Source of the DNA: Luteimonas sp. J29
GTDB lineage: Bacteria > Pseudomonadota > Gammaproteobacteria > Xanthomonadales > Xanthomonadaceae
NCBI RefSeq assembly: GCF_000472505.1
Contig: NZ_AWZR01000003.1
Span: 310,001 to 374,000, forward strand
Length of the DNA stretch: 64,000 nucleotides
Direction of reading: 5' to 3'
Shown: positions 10,511 through 19,108 of the stretch, piece after piece
Layout: each line of letters opens with the position of its first letter
Numbering within the stretch: position 1 is the first letter of the stretch
Translations under genes and position numbers: made by a program
Notes under the pieces: generated by a model
The model's input: only the letters and a program-made list of their open reading frames with translations
Databases searched by the model: none
Told to the model about the DNA's origin: nothing

Positions 10511-11254
10511 GACAGCCAGATGAATGCCATTCCAGACGACGCGGCCGAACAGCGCGGTCCCGTGACCTCGCGATCGATCGTCCGCGCCACCGAGCCGCAG
10601 GCGCTCACCACCCGCGCTCTCGAGGAACGGCGCCTGATCCACCGCAACGACTCGGCGCGGGTCCAGGCCGACGCCTTCCGCGACCTGCGCACGCGCCTGC
10701 TGGCGCTGCGCGGCGACACCAACTTCGTCACCCTGGTCGCCCCTGTCGTCCCCGGCTGCGGCGGCAGCTTCGTGGCCCGGAACCTTGCCGCGGCCTTCGC
10801 CTTCGACGAGACCAAGATCGCGACCCTGGTCGACTGCGACGCGCTCCACCCGGCCCAGCACATGGCGCTGGACATCGACGCGGCCTCCGGCGGCCTGATG
10901 GACTACATCGAAGGCAACGCCGGCGATCTCCAGCACGTGCATTACCGCACCGGCCTGCCGCGCCTTTACCTGGTCCCTTCGGGCAGCGTGCGCGAGATCA
11001 CCGGCGAGTCGTTCTCCTCGATGCGCATGCGCACCCTGGTGGACTCGCTGCGCAGCAGCCATTCCAACCGCTACGTGGTCCTCGACAGCCCGCCGGTGCT
11101 GCGCTCGCCCGACGCGCGGATCCTGTCCGACCTCGCCGACCTGGTCGTCCTGGTGGCCGGCTACGGGCGCGTGACCACGGACCAGATCGAAAAGGCCGCC
11201 TCCAACTTCGATCCCGAGAAGCTGGCCGGCGTCGTCTTCAACGACATCCACTGA
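10511..11254 (+). CDS. CpsD/CapB-like tyrosine-kinase-family ATPase with degenerate P-loop
   Basis: 247 residues from the ATG at 10511, chosen because AGGA lies seven bases before it; an ATG at 10490 is in frame but lacks a site. The fold is that of BY-kinases: a segment V-P-G-C-G-G-S (77-83) at the Walker A position, VDCD (104-107) as Walker A', and VVLDSPPVL as Walker B. The invariant P-loop lysine is replaced by Gly82, and no tyrosine cluster is seen at the C-terminus. Kinase activity is therefore doubtful; it may act as a scaffold for the Wzz-like partner encoded just upstream. Location: cytoplasmic face of the membrane. Confidence 0.8.
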   Translation, partial: DSQMNAIPDDAAEQRGPVTSRSIVRATEPQALTTRALEERRLIHRNDSARVQADAFRDLRTRLLALRGDTNFVTLVAPVVPGCGGSFVARNLAAAFAFDETKIATLVDCDALHPAQHMALDIDAASGGLMDYIEGNAGDLQHVHYRTGLPRLYLVPSGSVREITGESFSSMRMRTLVDSLRSSHSNRYVVLDSPPVLRSPDARILSDLADLVVLVAGYGRVTTDQIEKAASNFDPEKLAGVVFNDIH

Positions 11255-11272
11255 CCTGCAACGGACAGTCCC

Positions 11273-12574
11273 ATGAAGCCCCGCCGGATCCGCACCACCC
11301 TGCTCGCCGTCGCGATGGCGGGCACCGTCCCTGGCGCCGCCCACGCCTTCCGGATCGACTACACCATCGATGCGGGCGTGGAACGCGACGACAACGTCAC
11401 CCTGACGACCGAGGACCAGGTCGAGCAGACGATCGGCCGCGTCGGCCTCGGTTTCGCCATCGAGGAGGAAACGTCGACCGTGGAGGCGAGCGTGGCCGGG
11501 CGCCTGGACCACCGCCGCTACGAGGAGATCTACGGCAACATGACCGACCGGATGCTGGAAGGCCGGGTGGCGTGGATGGCCGTGCCCGAGCGCCTGGCCC
11601 TCGTGGTCGAGGACAGCTACGGCGTCCAGACGATCAACCGCACCCAGCCCGGATCCCCCGACAACCGGCAACAGGTGAACGTGCTGTCGCTCGGCCCCGA
11701 CCTGCATTTCGGCGGCGGCGGGACGCGCCGCGGCCTGGCCCAGTTCCGCTACATCAACAGCGACGCCGAGGTCACCGACCACTTCAATTCCGACCGGCTG
11801 CTGGCCACGTTGAGCATGGTCCAGGCGCTCGACCCGACCCGGGCCCTGTCGTGGAACGCCCGCGCGCAGGACGTGGACTTCGACGACGACCTGGTGGCCC
11901 GCGACCACCGCCGCTACGAGGCCTTCGTCGGCTACCGCCAGCAACTGCGGCGCCTGGATTTCCAGGTCGACCTCGGCTACGCCCTGCTGGACTACAAGGA
12001 CGGCGAGGACCGCAGCAACCCGCTGCTGCGCGCGGAGCTGGGCTGGGCGGCGACCGAACGCAGCCGCTTCTCGCTCGCCGCTGCCAGCCAGTTCTCCGAC
12101 GCAGCCTCCAGCGCGCTGGCGCGCATCGGCGAGAACGTCGGCGTGCCGCCCGCGATCGTCACCGGTTCGTCGACGATCACCCCCTACGCGTACGAGGAGC
12201 GTTCGGCGGCCGCCGACTACGCCTACACCGGCGAGCGCTTCTCCGCCTCGCTCCACGGCTTCGCCCAGCGGCTGGACTATATCGACCAGGCCGGTGCTAA
12301 CGAGAAGGGCCGCGGCATCGGCGGCGCGCTGCGCTACCGGCTCCGCGACGACCTGGTGTTCAGCGCTTCGGCGGACGGAAGCCGGATCGAGTTCGCCGCG
12401 CCCGAGGCGCGGATCGAGACCGACCGCCTGTATTCGATCTCGCTGGACAAGAGCTGGTCCCGCCACTGGCGCACGACCCTGTCCTTCACGCGTTACGAGC
12501 GCGAGGTCCGCGGCACCGGCACCGGCTTCGAGCAGAACGTGGTCTACCTCAATCTGAGCTACAGCAACCGATGA
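11273..12574 (+). CDS. Outer-membrane beta-barrel protein of XrtA/PEP-CTERM EPS loci
   Basis: 433 residues with a signal peptide ending AHA (cleavage after about residue 25). The mature part opens with the motif IDYTIDAGVERDDNVTLT and continues as alternating amphipathic strands ending in a C-terminal aromatic YLNLSYSNR, as expected of a barrel. Proteins of this type are a constant companion of exosortase-A EPS clusters and may act in outer-membrane passage of the polymer, a role like that of alginate AlgE; that is inference. Its stop overlaps the next ATG by four bases. Confidence 0.8.
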   Translation: MKPRRIRTTLLAVAMAGTVPGAAHAFRIDYTIDAGVERDDNVTLTTEDQVEQTIGRVGLGFAIEEETSTVEASVAGRLDHRRYEEIYGNMTDRMLEGRVAWMAVPERLALVVEDSYGVQTINRTQPGSPDNRQQVNVLSLGPDLHFGGGGTRRGLAQFRYINSDAEVTDHFNSDRLLATLSMVQALDPTRALSWNARAQDVDFDDDLVARDHRRYEAFVGYRQQLRRLDFQVDLGYALLDYKDGEDRSNPLLRAELGWAATERSRFSLAAASQFSDAASSALARIGENVGVPPAIVTGSSTITPYAYEERSAAADYAYTGERFSASLHGFAQRLDYIDQAGANEKGRGIGGALRYRLRDDLVFSASADGSRIEFAAPEARIETDRLYSISLDKSWSRHWRTTLSFTRYEREVRGTGTGFEQNVVYLNLSYSNR

Positions 12575-13404
12575 GCGGAACCACGGGGAACGGCCGCGCT
12601 TCTGCGCGGCACTGGCTGGCGACCTCGCCGCATCCCGTAGCCGCGTTCGCGCGGCGGCTTCGGCGCGGCCTGCGCGGGCTCACCCTTCCCGCGCCGCGCC
12701 TGCTGGTGCGTCCCTACCTGTGGCTGTTCCTGGGCCTGCGCGCGCTGGTATTCGGCTTCCGCCGCCTGTTCATCGCCGAGCCCCTCTTCAAAGCCTATTG
12801 CACCAAGCTGGGCCGCAACGTCACCACCGGCATCTACGTGCCCTGGATCCAGGGCAAGGGCGAGCTGGAGGTCGGCGATGATGTCCACGTCAGCGGCAAG
12901 CTGTCGGTGAACTTCGCCGCGCGCTTCACCGCGCGTCCGCGCCTGGTCATCGGGGCACGCACCGACATCGCCCACGACTGCCGGATTGTGGTCGGCAAGG
13001 AGGTCGTGATCGGCGAAGGCGTCGAGCTCGCCGGCGGCGTCACGATCCGCGACTCCGGGGGCCATCCGGCCGACCCGGCGCGCCGCGCCGCGGGCGCCGC
13101 GCCGGACGAGGCCGACGTCAAGCCGGTGACCATCCACGACAACGCCTGGGTCGGCGCCAACGTGCTGATCCTCCCGGGCTCGGTCGTGGGGGAAGGCAGC
13201 ATCGTTTCGGCGCACTCGGTGGTGTCCGGCACGGTCGCGCCTTACACCATCGTGGCCGGCAACCCCGCCCGCCGCATCGGAACCCTGGTGCCTCCGCCGG
13301 AGCGCGCCCATCTGGCCCCCCCGGCCCCGCCCTCGTTGCGTGGCGCCGCGGCCTCCGCCCGCGAGGAATCCCGGCCGGCGCTCGCCCAGGGCGCCGGGTC
13401 CTAA
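12571..13404 (+). CDS. Left-handed beta-helix acyltransferase (WcaF-like O-acetyltransferase)
   Basis: 277 residues. After a basic amphipathic N-terminus the protein shows hexapeptide repeats (about residues 85-230: GELEVGDDVHVSG, LVIGARTDIAHDCRIVVGKEVVIGEGVELAGG, AWVGANVLILPGSVVGEGSIVSAHSVV, VAGNPAR). This is a trimeric acyl-CoA dependent O-acetyltransferase fold. The conserved histidine in IRDSGGHP fits the catalytic base of WcaF-type enzymes. The Pro/Ala-rich C-terminus (235-277) looks disordered. Last gene of the plus-strand EPS operon; it probably O-acetylates a sugar of the repeat unit. Confidence 0.8.
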   Translation: MSGTTGNGRASARHWLATSPHPVAAFARRLRRGLRGLTLPAPRLLVRPYLWLFLGLRALVFGFRRLFIAEPLFKAYCTKLGRNVTTGIYVPWIQGKGELEVGDDVHVSGKLSVNFAARFTARPRLVIGARTDIAHDCRIVVGKEVVIGEGVELAGGVTIRDSGGHPADPARRAAGAAPDEADVKPVTIHDNAWVGANVLILPGSVVGEGSIVSAHSVVSGTVAPYTIVAGNPARRIGTLVPPPERAHLAPPAPPSLRGAAASAREESRPALAQGAGS

Positions 13405-13606
13405 TCCGGCAGAGGCAGGCGCCCGGCGCGCGACGTGCGCGCCGGACCCGCGTGCCGTCCTCCGGTGCCGTGCAGGGGCCATGCGCGCCATGCCAAGCCG
13501 GGAGCGGCCCGCGACGCGGACCGACCCGGGCATGGACGACGACAAATCTGCCGCGACGCCATGCATTCGCATGCGGCGCCGGCGGCCGGCGCCCGCGTCT
13601 TGCGCC

Positions 13607-14845
13607 TCAGACCAGGGCTTCGACCACGTCGGGATGACTGAGGAAGCCGCGCGGGCTCGCGCTGCGGCCGTAGGCGCCGGACTGGAACACCACCACCAGG
13701 TCGCCGGGTTCGGCGTGGTGCAGCTCCATGCGGTCGGCGAGCAGGTCCATGGGCGTGCACAGCGGGCCCACCACGCTGGCGGTCTCGGTGCCGAGGTCGG
13801 TGCGGTTCACCGCCACCGGATAGTTGCGCCGGATCACCTGGCCGAAGTTGCCGGTCGCGGCGAGGTGGTGGTGCATGCCGCCATCGACCACCAGGAACAC
13901 CTGCCCGCGCGAGACCTTGCGGTCGACCACGCGGCTGACGTAGAGGCCGGCCTCGCCCACCAGGTAGCGGCCGAGCTCGATCACGATGTGCGCGCCCGGC
14001 CAGTCGGACGGCAACCGCTGCGCGAGCTCGCCCAGGTTGTCGATCACGGGCGCGAGATCGAGCGCGGCCTCGCCCGCCGTGTACGGGATGCCGAAGCCGC
14101 CGCCCAGGTTCAGGCTGCGCACCGGGGCCGGGAGCAGGTCCTGCCATTCCAGCGCCTGCTCGTAGCACTTGCGCTGGGCCTCGACGATCGCCGCGTGGCG
14201 CAGGTTCTGCGAGCCGGCGAACATGTGGAACCCCTCGAAGCCGAGCCCCGCGGCCGCGATTTCGCGCAGCAGCTGCGGCACCACTTCGGCGTCCACGCCG
14301 AACTGGCGCGCCCCGCCGCTCATCTTCATGCCCGAGGCCTTGAGCTCGAACGGCAGGTTGACCCGCACCGCGACCCTGGGCTGCTGACCGAGGCGTTCTC
14401 CGGCGCGCGCAAGCACGCCGATCTCGCGGAACGACTCGAGGTTGACCAGGATCCCGGCGGCGACCGCCTGCTGGAGCTCGGCGTCGGTCTTGCCCGGGCC
14501 GGCGAAGCTGATGTGCTCCGGCGCCATGCCGGCGTCGAGTGCGATCCGCAGCTCGCCGGCCGAGGCCACGTCCAGGCCGTCGACCAGGCGGGCCATGTGG
14601 CAGACCAGGGCCGGCATCGGATTGGCCTTCATCGCGTAGTGAAGCTGCACGCCCGGCGGCAGGCGTTCGCGCAAGCCGGTCGCCCGCGCGGCGAGCCTGG
14701 CGCGGTCGTACAGGTAGCACGGCGTGGTGCCCACCTCCGCGACCACGCGCGACAGCGGCCGGCCTGCCACCAGCAGTTCTCCGTTCGCGTCGCGTTCCCA
14801 TCCGCCCGCAATGGATTGAGTCTCCGCCATCACGTCCACCACCAT
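13607..14845 (-). CDS. PLP-dependent decarboxylase, exosortase-A-associated type
   Basis: 412 residues of the fold-III (LysA/ornithine) decarboxylase family. PLP Lys73 lies in LHYAMKANP, followed by the GLDVASAGEL segment, a glycine-rich NLGGGFGIPY phosphate loop and ELGRYLVGEAG in the second domain. The length and the HHHLAATGNFGQVIRRNYP segment match the decarboxylases that accompany XrtA EPS loci together with an AMP ligase and an ACP, both present here at 23.9-25.8 kb. Substrate unknown; an amino acid attached to, or destined for, the ACP has been a reasonable idea. A second ATG (14830) is a possible start. Third gene of a minus-strand run after flippase and O-ligase. Confidence 0.85.
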   Translation of the reverse strand: MVVDVMAETQSIAGGWERDANGELLVAGRPLSRVVAEVGTTPCYLYDRARLAARATGLRERLPPGVQLHYAMKANPMPALVCHMARLVDGLDVASAGELRIALDAGMAPEHISFAGPGKTDAELQQAVAAGILVNLESFREIGVLARAGERLGQQPRVAVRVNLPFELKASGMKMSGGARQFGVDAEVVPQLLREIAAAGLGFEGFHMFAGSQNLRHAAIVEAQRKCYEQALEWQDLLPAPVRSLNLGGGFGIPYTAGEAALDLAPVIDNLGELAQRLPSDWPGAHIVIELGRYLVGEAGLYVSRVVDRKVSRGQVFLVVDGGMHHHLAATGNFGQVIRRNYPVAVNRTDLGTETASVVGPLCTPMDLLADRMELHHAEPGDLVVVFQSGAYGRSASPRGFLSHPDVVEALV

Positions 14846-14897
14846 TTCCGTTGACGGCGACGCCGCGCGCCGCCGGAGTTGAACCGCGGCGCCCGGC

Positions 14898-16178
14898 TCA
14901 GCCCAGCGCCAGCAGCACCTTCACCACCAGGTACAGCCCCACCACCGCGGCCACGCCGATCACCGGCCAGCGCGCCAGGTGATCGCGCAATTGGAGCGCG
15001 GGCACGGCCGGGTGCCGGTCGCGGACGTCGCAGAAGTGGGCCACCACCACCGCGGCCAGCAGGTACAGCAGGATCACGTAGCTGCGGCTGAGGAAGAATG
15101 CCGCGGTGAAGAACCCTACCAGCGAAGCGAGCAGCGTCAGCGCGACGGCACGGTCCTCGTACCACTCCCATGCCAGCTCCTCCTCGCCTTCCACGAAGTC
15201 CGGCTCGTGGCGCAGGATCCGGACCATCATCCAGAAGCAGTAGCCCACGAACGCCAGCCAGACGGTCATGCCGACGATGCCGTTCTCGGCCAGCACCAGC
15301 ACCAGCGAGTTGTGCGCGGTCAGGTAATGGTACTCGGTGAAGTTGCCGGTGCCGACCCCGAACACGGGACTGGACAGGAACATCTGAAGGCCCTCGTACC
15401 AGGCCTCCACGCGCCCGGCAGCCGACTCCTCCTGCACGTCGATTTCGCTCACGCGCGACGGCATCGCCAGCAGTCCCGCCAGTGCGATCACCGCGAGGGA
15501 GCCCGCCGCGAACACGCCCCGGCGCACCAGCACCCAGATGCCCGACATCGCGATCACCGACAACAGCGCGCCGCGCGAGTGGGTCAGGTAGACGCCGTAG
15601 AGCAGGACCACGCAGATGCCCCACCAGAACAGGCGCCTGAGTCCCATCAGGCCGCCGCGGGAGCCCAGGTAGGCGGCCATCGGCATGCAGGCGACGAACA
15701 GCATGCCCAGGTCGTTGGGGTCGCTGAAGATGCCGACGTACTGGATGCGGCCATCGCCGACGAGCTCCGCGCCCGTCCAGCCCACGCCATTGGCCGCCTG
15801 GTGGGCGCCATGCAGGGCGAGCACCGCCGCCGACACCGTGAACACCGCCATCGCCCCGACCACCCGCTCGCGCGAATCGAGGGCGTTGGCCAGCAGGAAG
15901 AACGAGACCACGATCGTGGCGAACTCGCTGAACTGCTGCAGCGCGCCGCCGCTCCAGCCGGTCAGCATCACCGACAGGGACGTCACCACCAGGAACACCA
16001 GGATCAGCACGTACTGCGGCGCGTCGAAGCGCTTGTTGCGCGAGAGCAGCCACACGCCAAGGGCCGCCACCAGTGCCAGCGGCAGCACGGGCACGCCGGA
16101 CAGCGGCCACTGCGGGTACTCCTGCGGCCGGATCAGCACCAGCAGCACGTAGACCATGATGAAGGCGTACAGCAGCAT
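14898..16178 (-). CDS. O-antigen ligase/polymerase-like membrane protein (XrtA-associated O-glycosylation ligase)
   Basis: 426 residues from the ATG at 16178; a TTG nine codons earlier is possible. About eleven hydrophobic segments and one larger periplasmic loop (about 220-300) are seen, with the conserved FGVGTGNFTEYHYLTAHNSLV region whose His is typical of the Wzy/WaaL family. VYLTHSRGALLS is the classic arginine-bearing motif of the same family. It would polymerise or transfer undecaprenyl-linked repeats at the periplasmic face. The gene lies between flippase and decarboxylase on the same strand. Confidence 0.85.
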   Translation of the reverse strand: MLLYAFIMVYVLLVLIRPQEYPQWPLSGVPVLPLALVAALGVWLLSRNKRFDAPQYVLILVFLVVTSLSVMLTGWSGGALQQFSEFATIVVSFFLLANALDSRERVVGAMAVFTVSAAVLALHGAHQAANGVGWTGAELVGDGRIQYVGIFSDPNDLGMLFVACMPMAAYLGSRGGLMGLRRLFWWGICVVLLYGVYLTHSRGALLSVIAMSGIWVLVRRGVFAAGSLAVIALAGLLAMPSRVSEIDVQEESAAGRVEAWYEGLQMFLSSPVFGVGTGNFTEYHYLTAHNSLVLVLAENGIVGMTVWLAFVGYCFWMMVRILRHEPDFVEGEEELAWEWYEDRAVALTLLASLVGFFTAAFFLSRSYVILLYLLAAVVVAHFCDVRDRHPAVPALQLRDHLARWPVIGVAAVVGLYLVVKVLLALG

Positions 16179-16232
16179 GGCCTCAGTCCCCGGCCACCAC
16201 GCCAACGCCCGCCGCCACCCCGGTCCGCGCCA

Positions 16233-17777
16233 TCACCGCAGCCCCGCCGCCCAGCGCTGCAGGGGCGGCGCCAGGCGCCGGTGCGCACCGGGGTAACGCC
16301 CCAGGAACTCGACCAGGTGGCCCACGTCCGTGGCCCGCCAGGCGTTGCCGAGCACCGTGCCCGCGACGAACACGACGGCAAACACGATTCCCGCCACCAG
16401 TTCGGTCCACATCCCGGGCAGCGCGAACACCAGCGCCGCGGCCACCGCGCCCGCCAGCAGCGCGCATCCGCCCAGCCGGAGGAACTCGCGCCACGGCAGC
16501 CTCAGCGACAGCCGGCGCGTGATCATGGCCGCGACCAGCCCGAAGATCAGCAACCTCGAGGCCGCATGCGAGGCGACGGCGCCCACCAGGCCGAACCTCG
16601 GGACCAGGGCGAACGCGAAGCCGGCCGTGACCACCAGCGACAGGATCGCGAACACCACCCGCATGCGCTGGTTGTCGGTGGTGGAAAGCAGCGAACCGAA
16701 TGCAGCCTCGCCCAGGGTCAGCCCGCCGACCACCACCATGACCCGGAAGGCAGACACCACGGCTTCGTAGCGCTCCCCGTACATCAGTACCACCCCGGGC
16801 CGCGCCAGCAGCACGCCGATGCCGATCAGGAGCAGGCCGATGAACAGGCAGTAGCGCAGGCAGTGGCCCATGATCTCGCTCACCCGCTCCATCCCGCCCT
16901 CGCCGTAACCGTGGGCCATGATCGGCATCATCACCGTCATCAGCCCCGATGCCAGCAGGTCGACCCCGCCGCGGCTGAGCGCGGCGGCGATGGTGAAGAA
17001 GCCCACTTCCGCGACGCCGACGGTGGCATTGAGCAGGTAGGTTTCGATCGAGACATGGCTGAAGGTGTAGGCCAGCACCAGCACCACGGTCCACAGCAGG
17101 TGCTGTCGCAGCCGGCCCTCGAGCTCCGGCTCCGGGGCCACCATCTCGGGCTTGATCCCCCCGCGCCGCAGCATCCTCCGCGACATCACCGTGTGGCCGA
17201 CGCTGGCCAGGGTGAACGCGCCGAGGTAGGCCAGCAGCGGGGCGTCCACCAGCGCGAGGGCCAGCACCAGCACCAGGCTGAGGAAGCTCATCGCCACCGT
17301 GGCCCGTGCCTCGACGTCGAAGCGGCCGTAGCCCTTGGCGATCGAGGCATCGAAGATGTAGACCGCCTTCGTCAGGCCGGCCACCAGCGCCACCAGCACG
17401 AACCAGGCGAGCGGCCCTTCCCACCCCTCGGGCGCCAGCCAGCGCGCGGACGCGACGAAGGCGAGGGCGACCAGTGCCGTGCACGCGATCTGCCGGCGCA
17501 GCAGCCAGCCGTGCACGCGCCGCGCGGACTCGGGCGACCTGCGCCCGAGCGACTCGGACACGAAGCGGATCGAGGTCGAACTCAGGCCGTTGTTGGCGAC
17601 GGCCAGGAGGATGCCCGCCATCCACACGACGTAGGCATAGCGCCCGTAGTCGTCGGGGCCGAGGTTGCGGGCGACGAGGATGCTGACCAGGAGGCCGACC
17701 GCGTAGGTGACGTAGGTCGATCCCATGATCATCACCGCCGCACGGATCGCCGCGGCACCACTGAATTGCTGACTCAT
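16233..17777 (-). CDS. Polysaccharide flippase (Wzx/MATE-like)
   Basis: 514 residues with 12-14 predicted membrane segments and no large soluble domain. The opening segment (AAVMIMGSTYVTYAVGLLVSILVARNLGPDDYGRYAYVVWM) is typical of the polysaccharide-flippase branch of the MOP superfamily, including the L-G-P-x-x-Y-G-x-Y motif at about residues 39-47. It should flip undecaprenyl-linked repeat units to the periplasm. The ATG at 17777 immediately precedes this domain; the frame stays open upstream into the divergent promoter region but that part is not protein-like. Confidence 0.88.
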   Translation of the reverse strand: MSQQFSGAAAIRAAVMIMGSTYVTYAVGLLVSILVARNLGPDDYGRYAYVVWMAGILLAVANNGLSSTSIRFVSESLGRRSPESARRVHGWLLRRQIACTALVALAFVASARWLAPEGWEGPLAWFVLVALVAGLTKAVYIFDASIAKGYGRFDVEARATVAMSFLSLVLVLALALVDAPLLAYLGAFTLASVGHTVMSRRMLRRGGIKPEMVAPEPELEGRLRQHLLWTVVLVLAYTFSHVSIETYLLNATVGVAEVGFFTIAAALSRGGVDLLASGLMTVMMPIMAHGYGEGGMERVSEIMGHCLRYCLFIGLLLIGIGVLLARPGVVLMYGERYEAVVSAFRVMVVVGGLTLGEAAFGSLLSTTDNQRMRVVFAILSLVVTAGFAFALVPRFGLVGAVASHAASRLLIFGLVAAMITRRLSLRLPWREFLRLGGCALLAGAVAAALVFALPGMWTELVAGIVFAVVFVAGTVLGNAWRATDVGHLVEFLGRYPGAHRRLAPPLQRWAAGLR

Positions 17778-17973
17778 GAAGCGCCCTGGTTGGATGGCTC
17801 CGCCCCCCGTTGGCGCCTTGCGCCCGCGATTGCGGCCTGTGGATGGAAACGTGATCCGCGGCCCGCGCAGGACATCACGGCACAGCCGCTGTCCGCCGCG
17901 GCGCATGCCTTGCGTAGTATGGAAGATCCCCGCGCCCGCATCCGCGGCCGCTCCACATCCACCCGGGCCTCCC

Positions 17974-19098
17974 ATGGATCGACCCCGCCTGCGCGGCATC
18001 GTGCATGTCGTCAACTCGCTCGACTACGGCGGCCTGGAACGCGTGGTCGCGGACCTGGCGATCGAACAGCACGCGCGCGGCATGGCGGTCAGCGTCTTCA
18101 GCATCTGCGATACCGGCGGCTTCCGCGGCACGCTGGAATCCGCCGGGGTCCCGGTGAGCGTGGCCGGCAAGCGCCGTACCCTGGACCTCGACGTGCTGCG
18201 GCTGCTGCGCAGGGCGGCCGCCGGCGCGGACGTGGTCCACAGCCACAACTTCGTGCCGAACTACTACGCCGCCGCCGCCCTGCTCGGCTGGCGTTCGCGT
18301 CCGGCGCTGGTCAACACCTGCCACAACATGGGCACCCGCCTGGACAACCGGCGCCTGCGCCTGCTCTACCGCTGGTCGCTGCGCCGCACCGCGCGCGTGG
18401 CGATGGTGGGCGAACAGGTGCGGCGCCGCTTCGTCGACGACGGCATCGTGCCCGCGGCGCGGGCGGCGACGGTGCTCAACGGCATCCCGGTCGCGCGTTT
18501 CGCCGGCGGCGACGAGGCCCGGGCGCGCGCGCGCGCCCGGCTGGGGGTGGCGGCCGACGCGCCGCTGCTCGGCTGCGTGGGGCGTCTGGTGGAACTGAAG
18601 AACCATCGCCTGCTGCTCGACTGCCTGCCACGGCTCGCGGCCCGCTACCCGGACGTGCGCGTGGTCCTGGTCGGGGAAGGGCCGGCGGAGGCGGCGCTGC
18701 GCGAGCAGGCGGCGGCGCTCGGCGTGGCCGGCCGGGTCGTGTTCGCCGGCGCCTGCGACGACGTGCCGGCGCTGCTGCCCGCCATGGACGTGTTCGTCCT
18801 GCCCTCGCTCACCGAGGGCCTGTCGATCGCCCTGCTCGAGGCCTGTGCCTCCGGCCTGGCGATCGTTGCCTCGGACGTGGGCGGCAACCCCGAGATCGTC
18901 CGCGACGGCGGTACCGGCCGGTTGTTCGCCAGCGGCGACGGCGAGGCCCTGTATGCCCTGCTGGACGAACTGCTGGGCGATGCCGCCGGGCGCACCCGCC
19001 TCGGCGCGGCCGCGCGCGAGTGGGTGCTCGCGAACGCCTCGGTCGGCGCGATGGCCGACGGCTACGAGCGCCTCTACCGCGAGGCGCTCGCGGCCTGA
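17974..19098 (+). CDS. GT4-family glycosyltransferase (XrtA EPS locus)
   Basis: 374 residues, two Rossmann domains. The N-terminal [18 protein letters not shown] segment (residues 9-26) and the donor-domain signature EGLSIALLEACASG (E-x7-E, about 277-290), preceded by VGRLVELKNHRLLL, place it in GT4. This GGLERV type is the one found in exosortase-A EPS clusters. It should add one sugar of the repeat unit on the cytoplasmic side. It is divergent from the flippase; a TAGTAT hexamer at 17915-17920 may be its -10. Confidence 0.85.
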   Translation: MDRPRLRGIVHVVNSLDYGGLERVVADLAIEQHARGMAVSVFSICDTGGFRGTLESAGVPVSVAGKRRTLDLDVLRLLRRAAAGADVVHSHNFVPNYYAAAALLGWRSRPALVNTCHNMGTRLDNRRLRLLYRWSLRRTARVAMVGEQVRRRFVDDGIVPAARAATVLNGIPVARFAGGDEARARARARLGVAADAPLLGCVGRLVELKNHRLLLDCLPRLAARYPDVRVVLVGEGPAEAALREQAAALGVAGRVVFAGACDDVPALLPAMDVFVLPSLTEGLSIALLEACASGLAIVASDVGGNPEIVRDGGTGRLFASGDGEALYALLDELLGDAAGRTRLGAAAREWVLANASVGAMADGYERLYREALAA

Positions 19099-19108
19099 AC
19101 CGGCCGGC

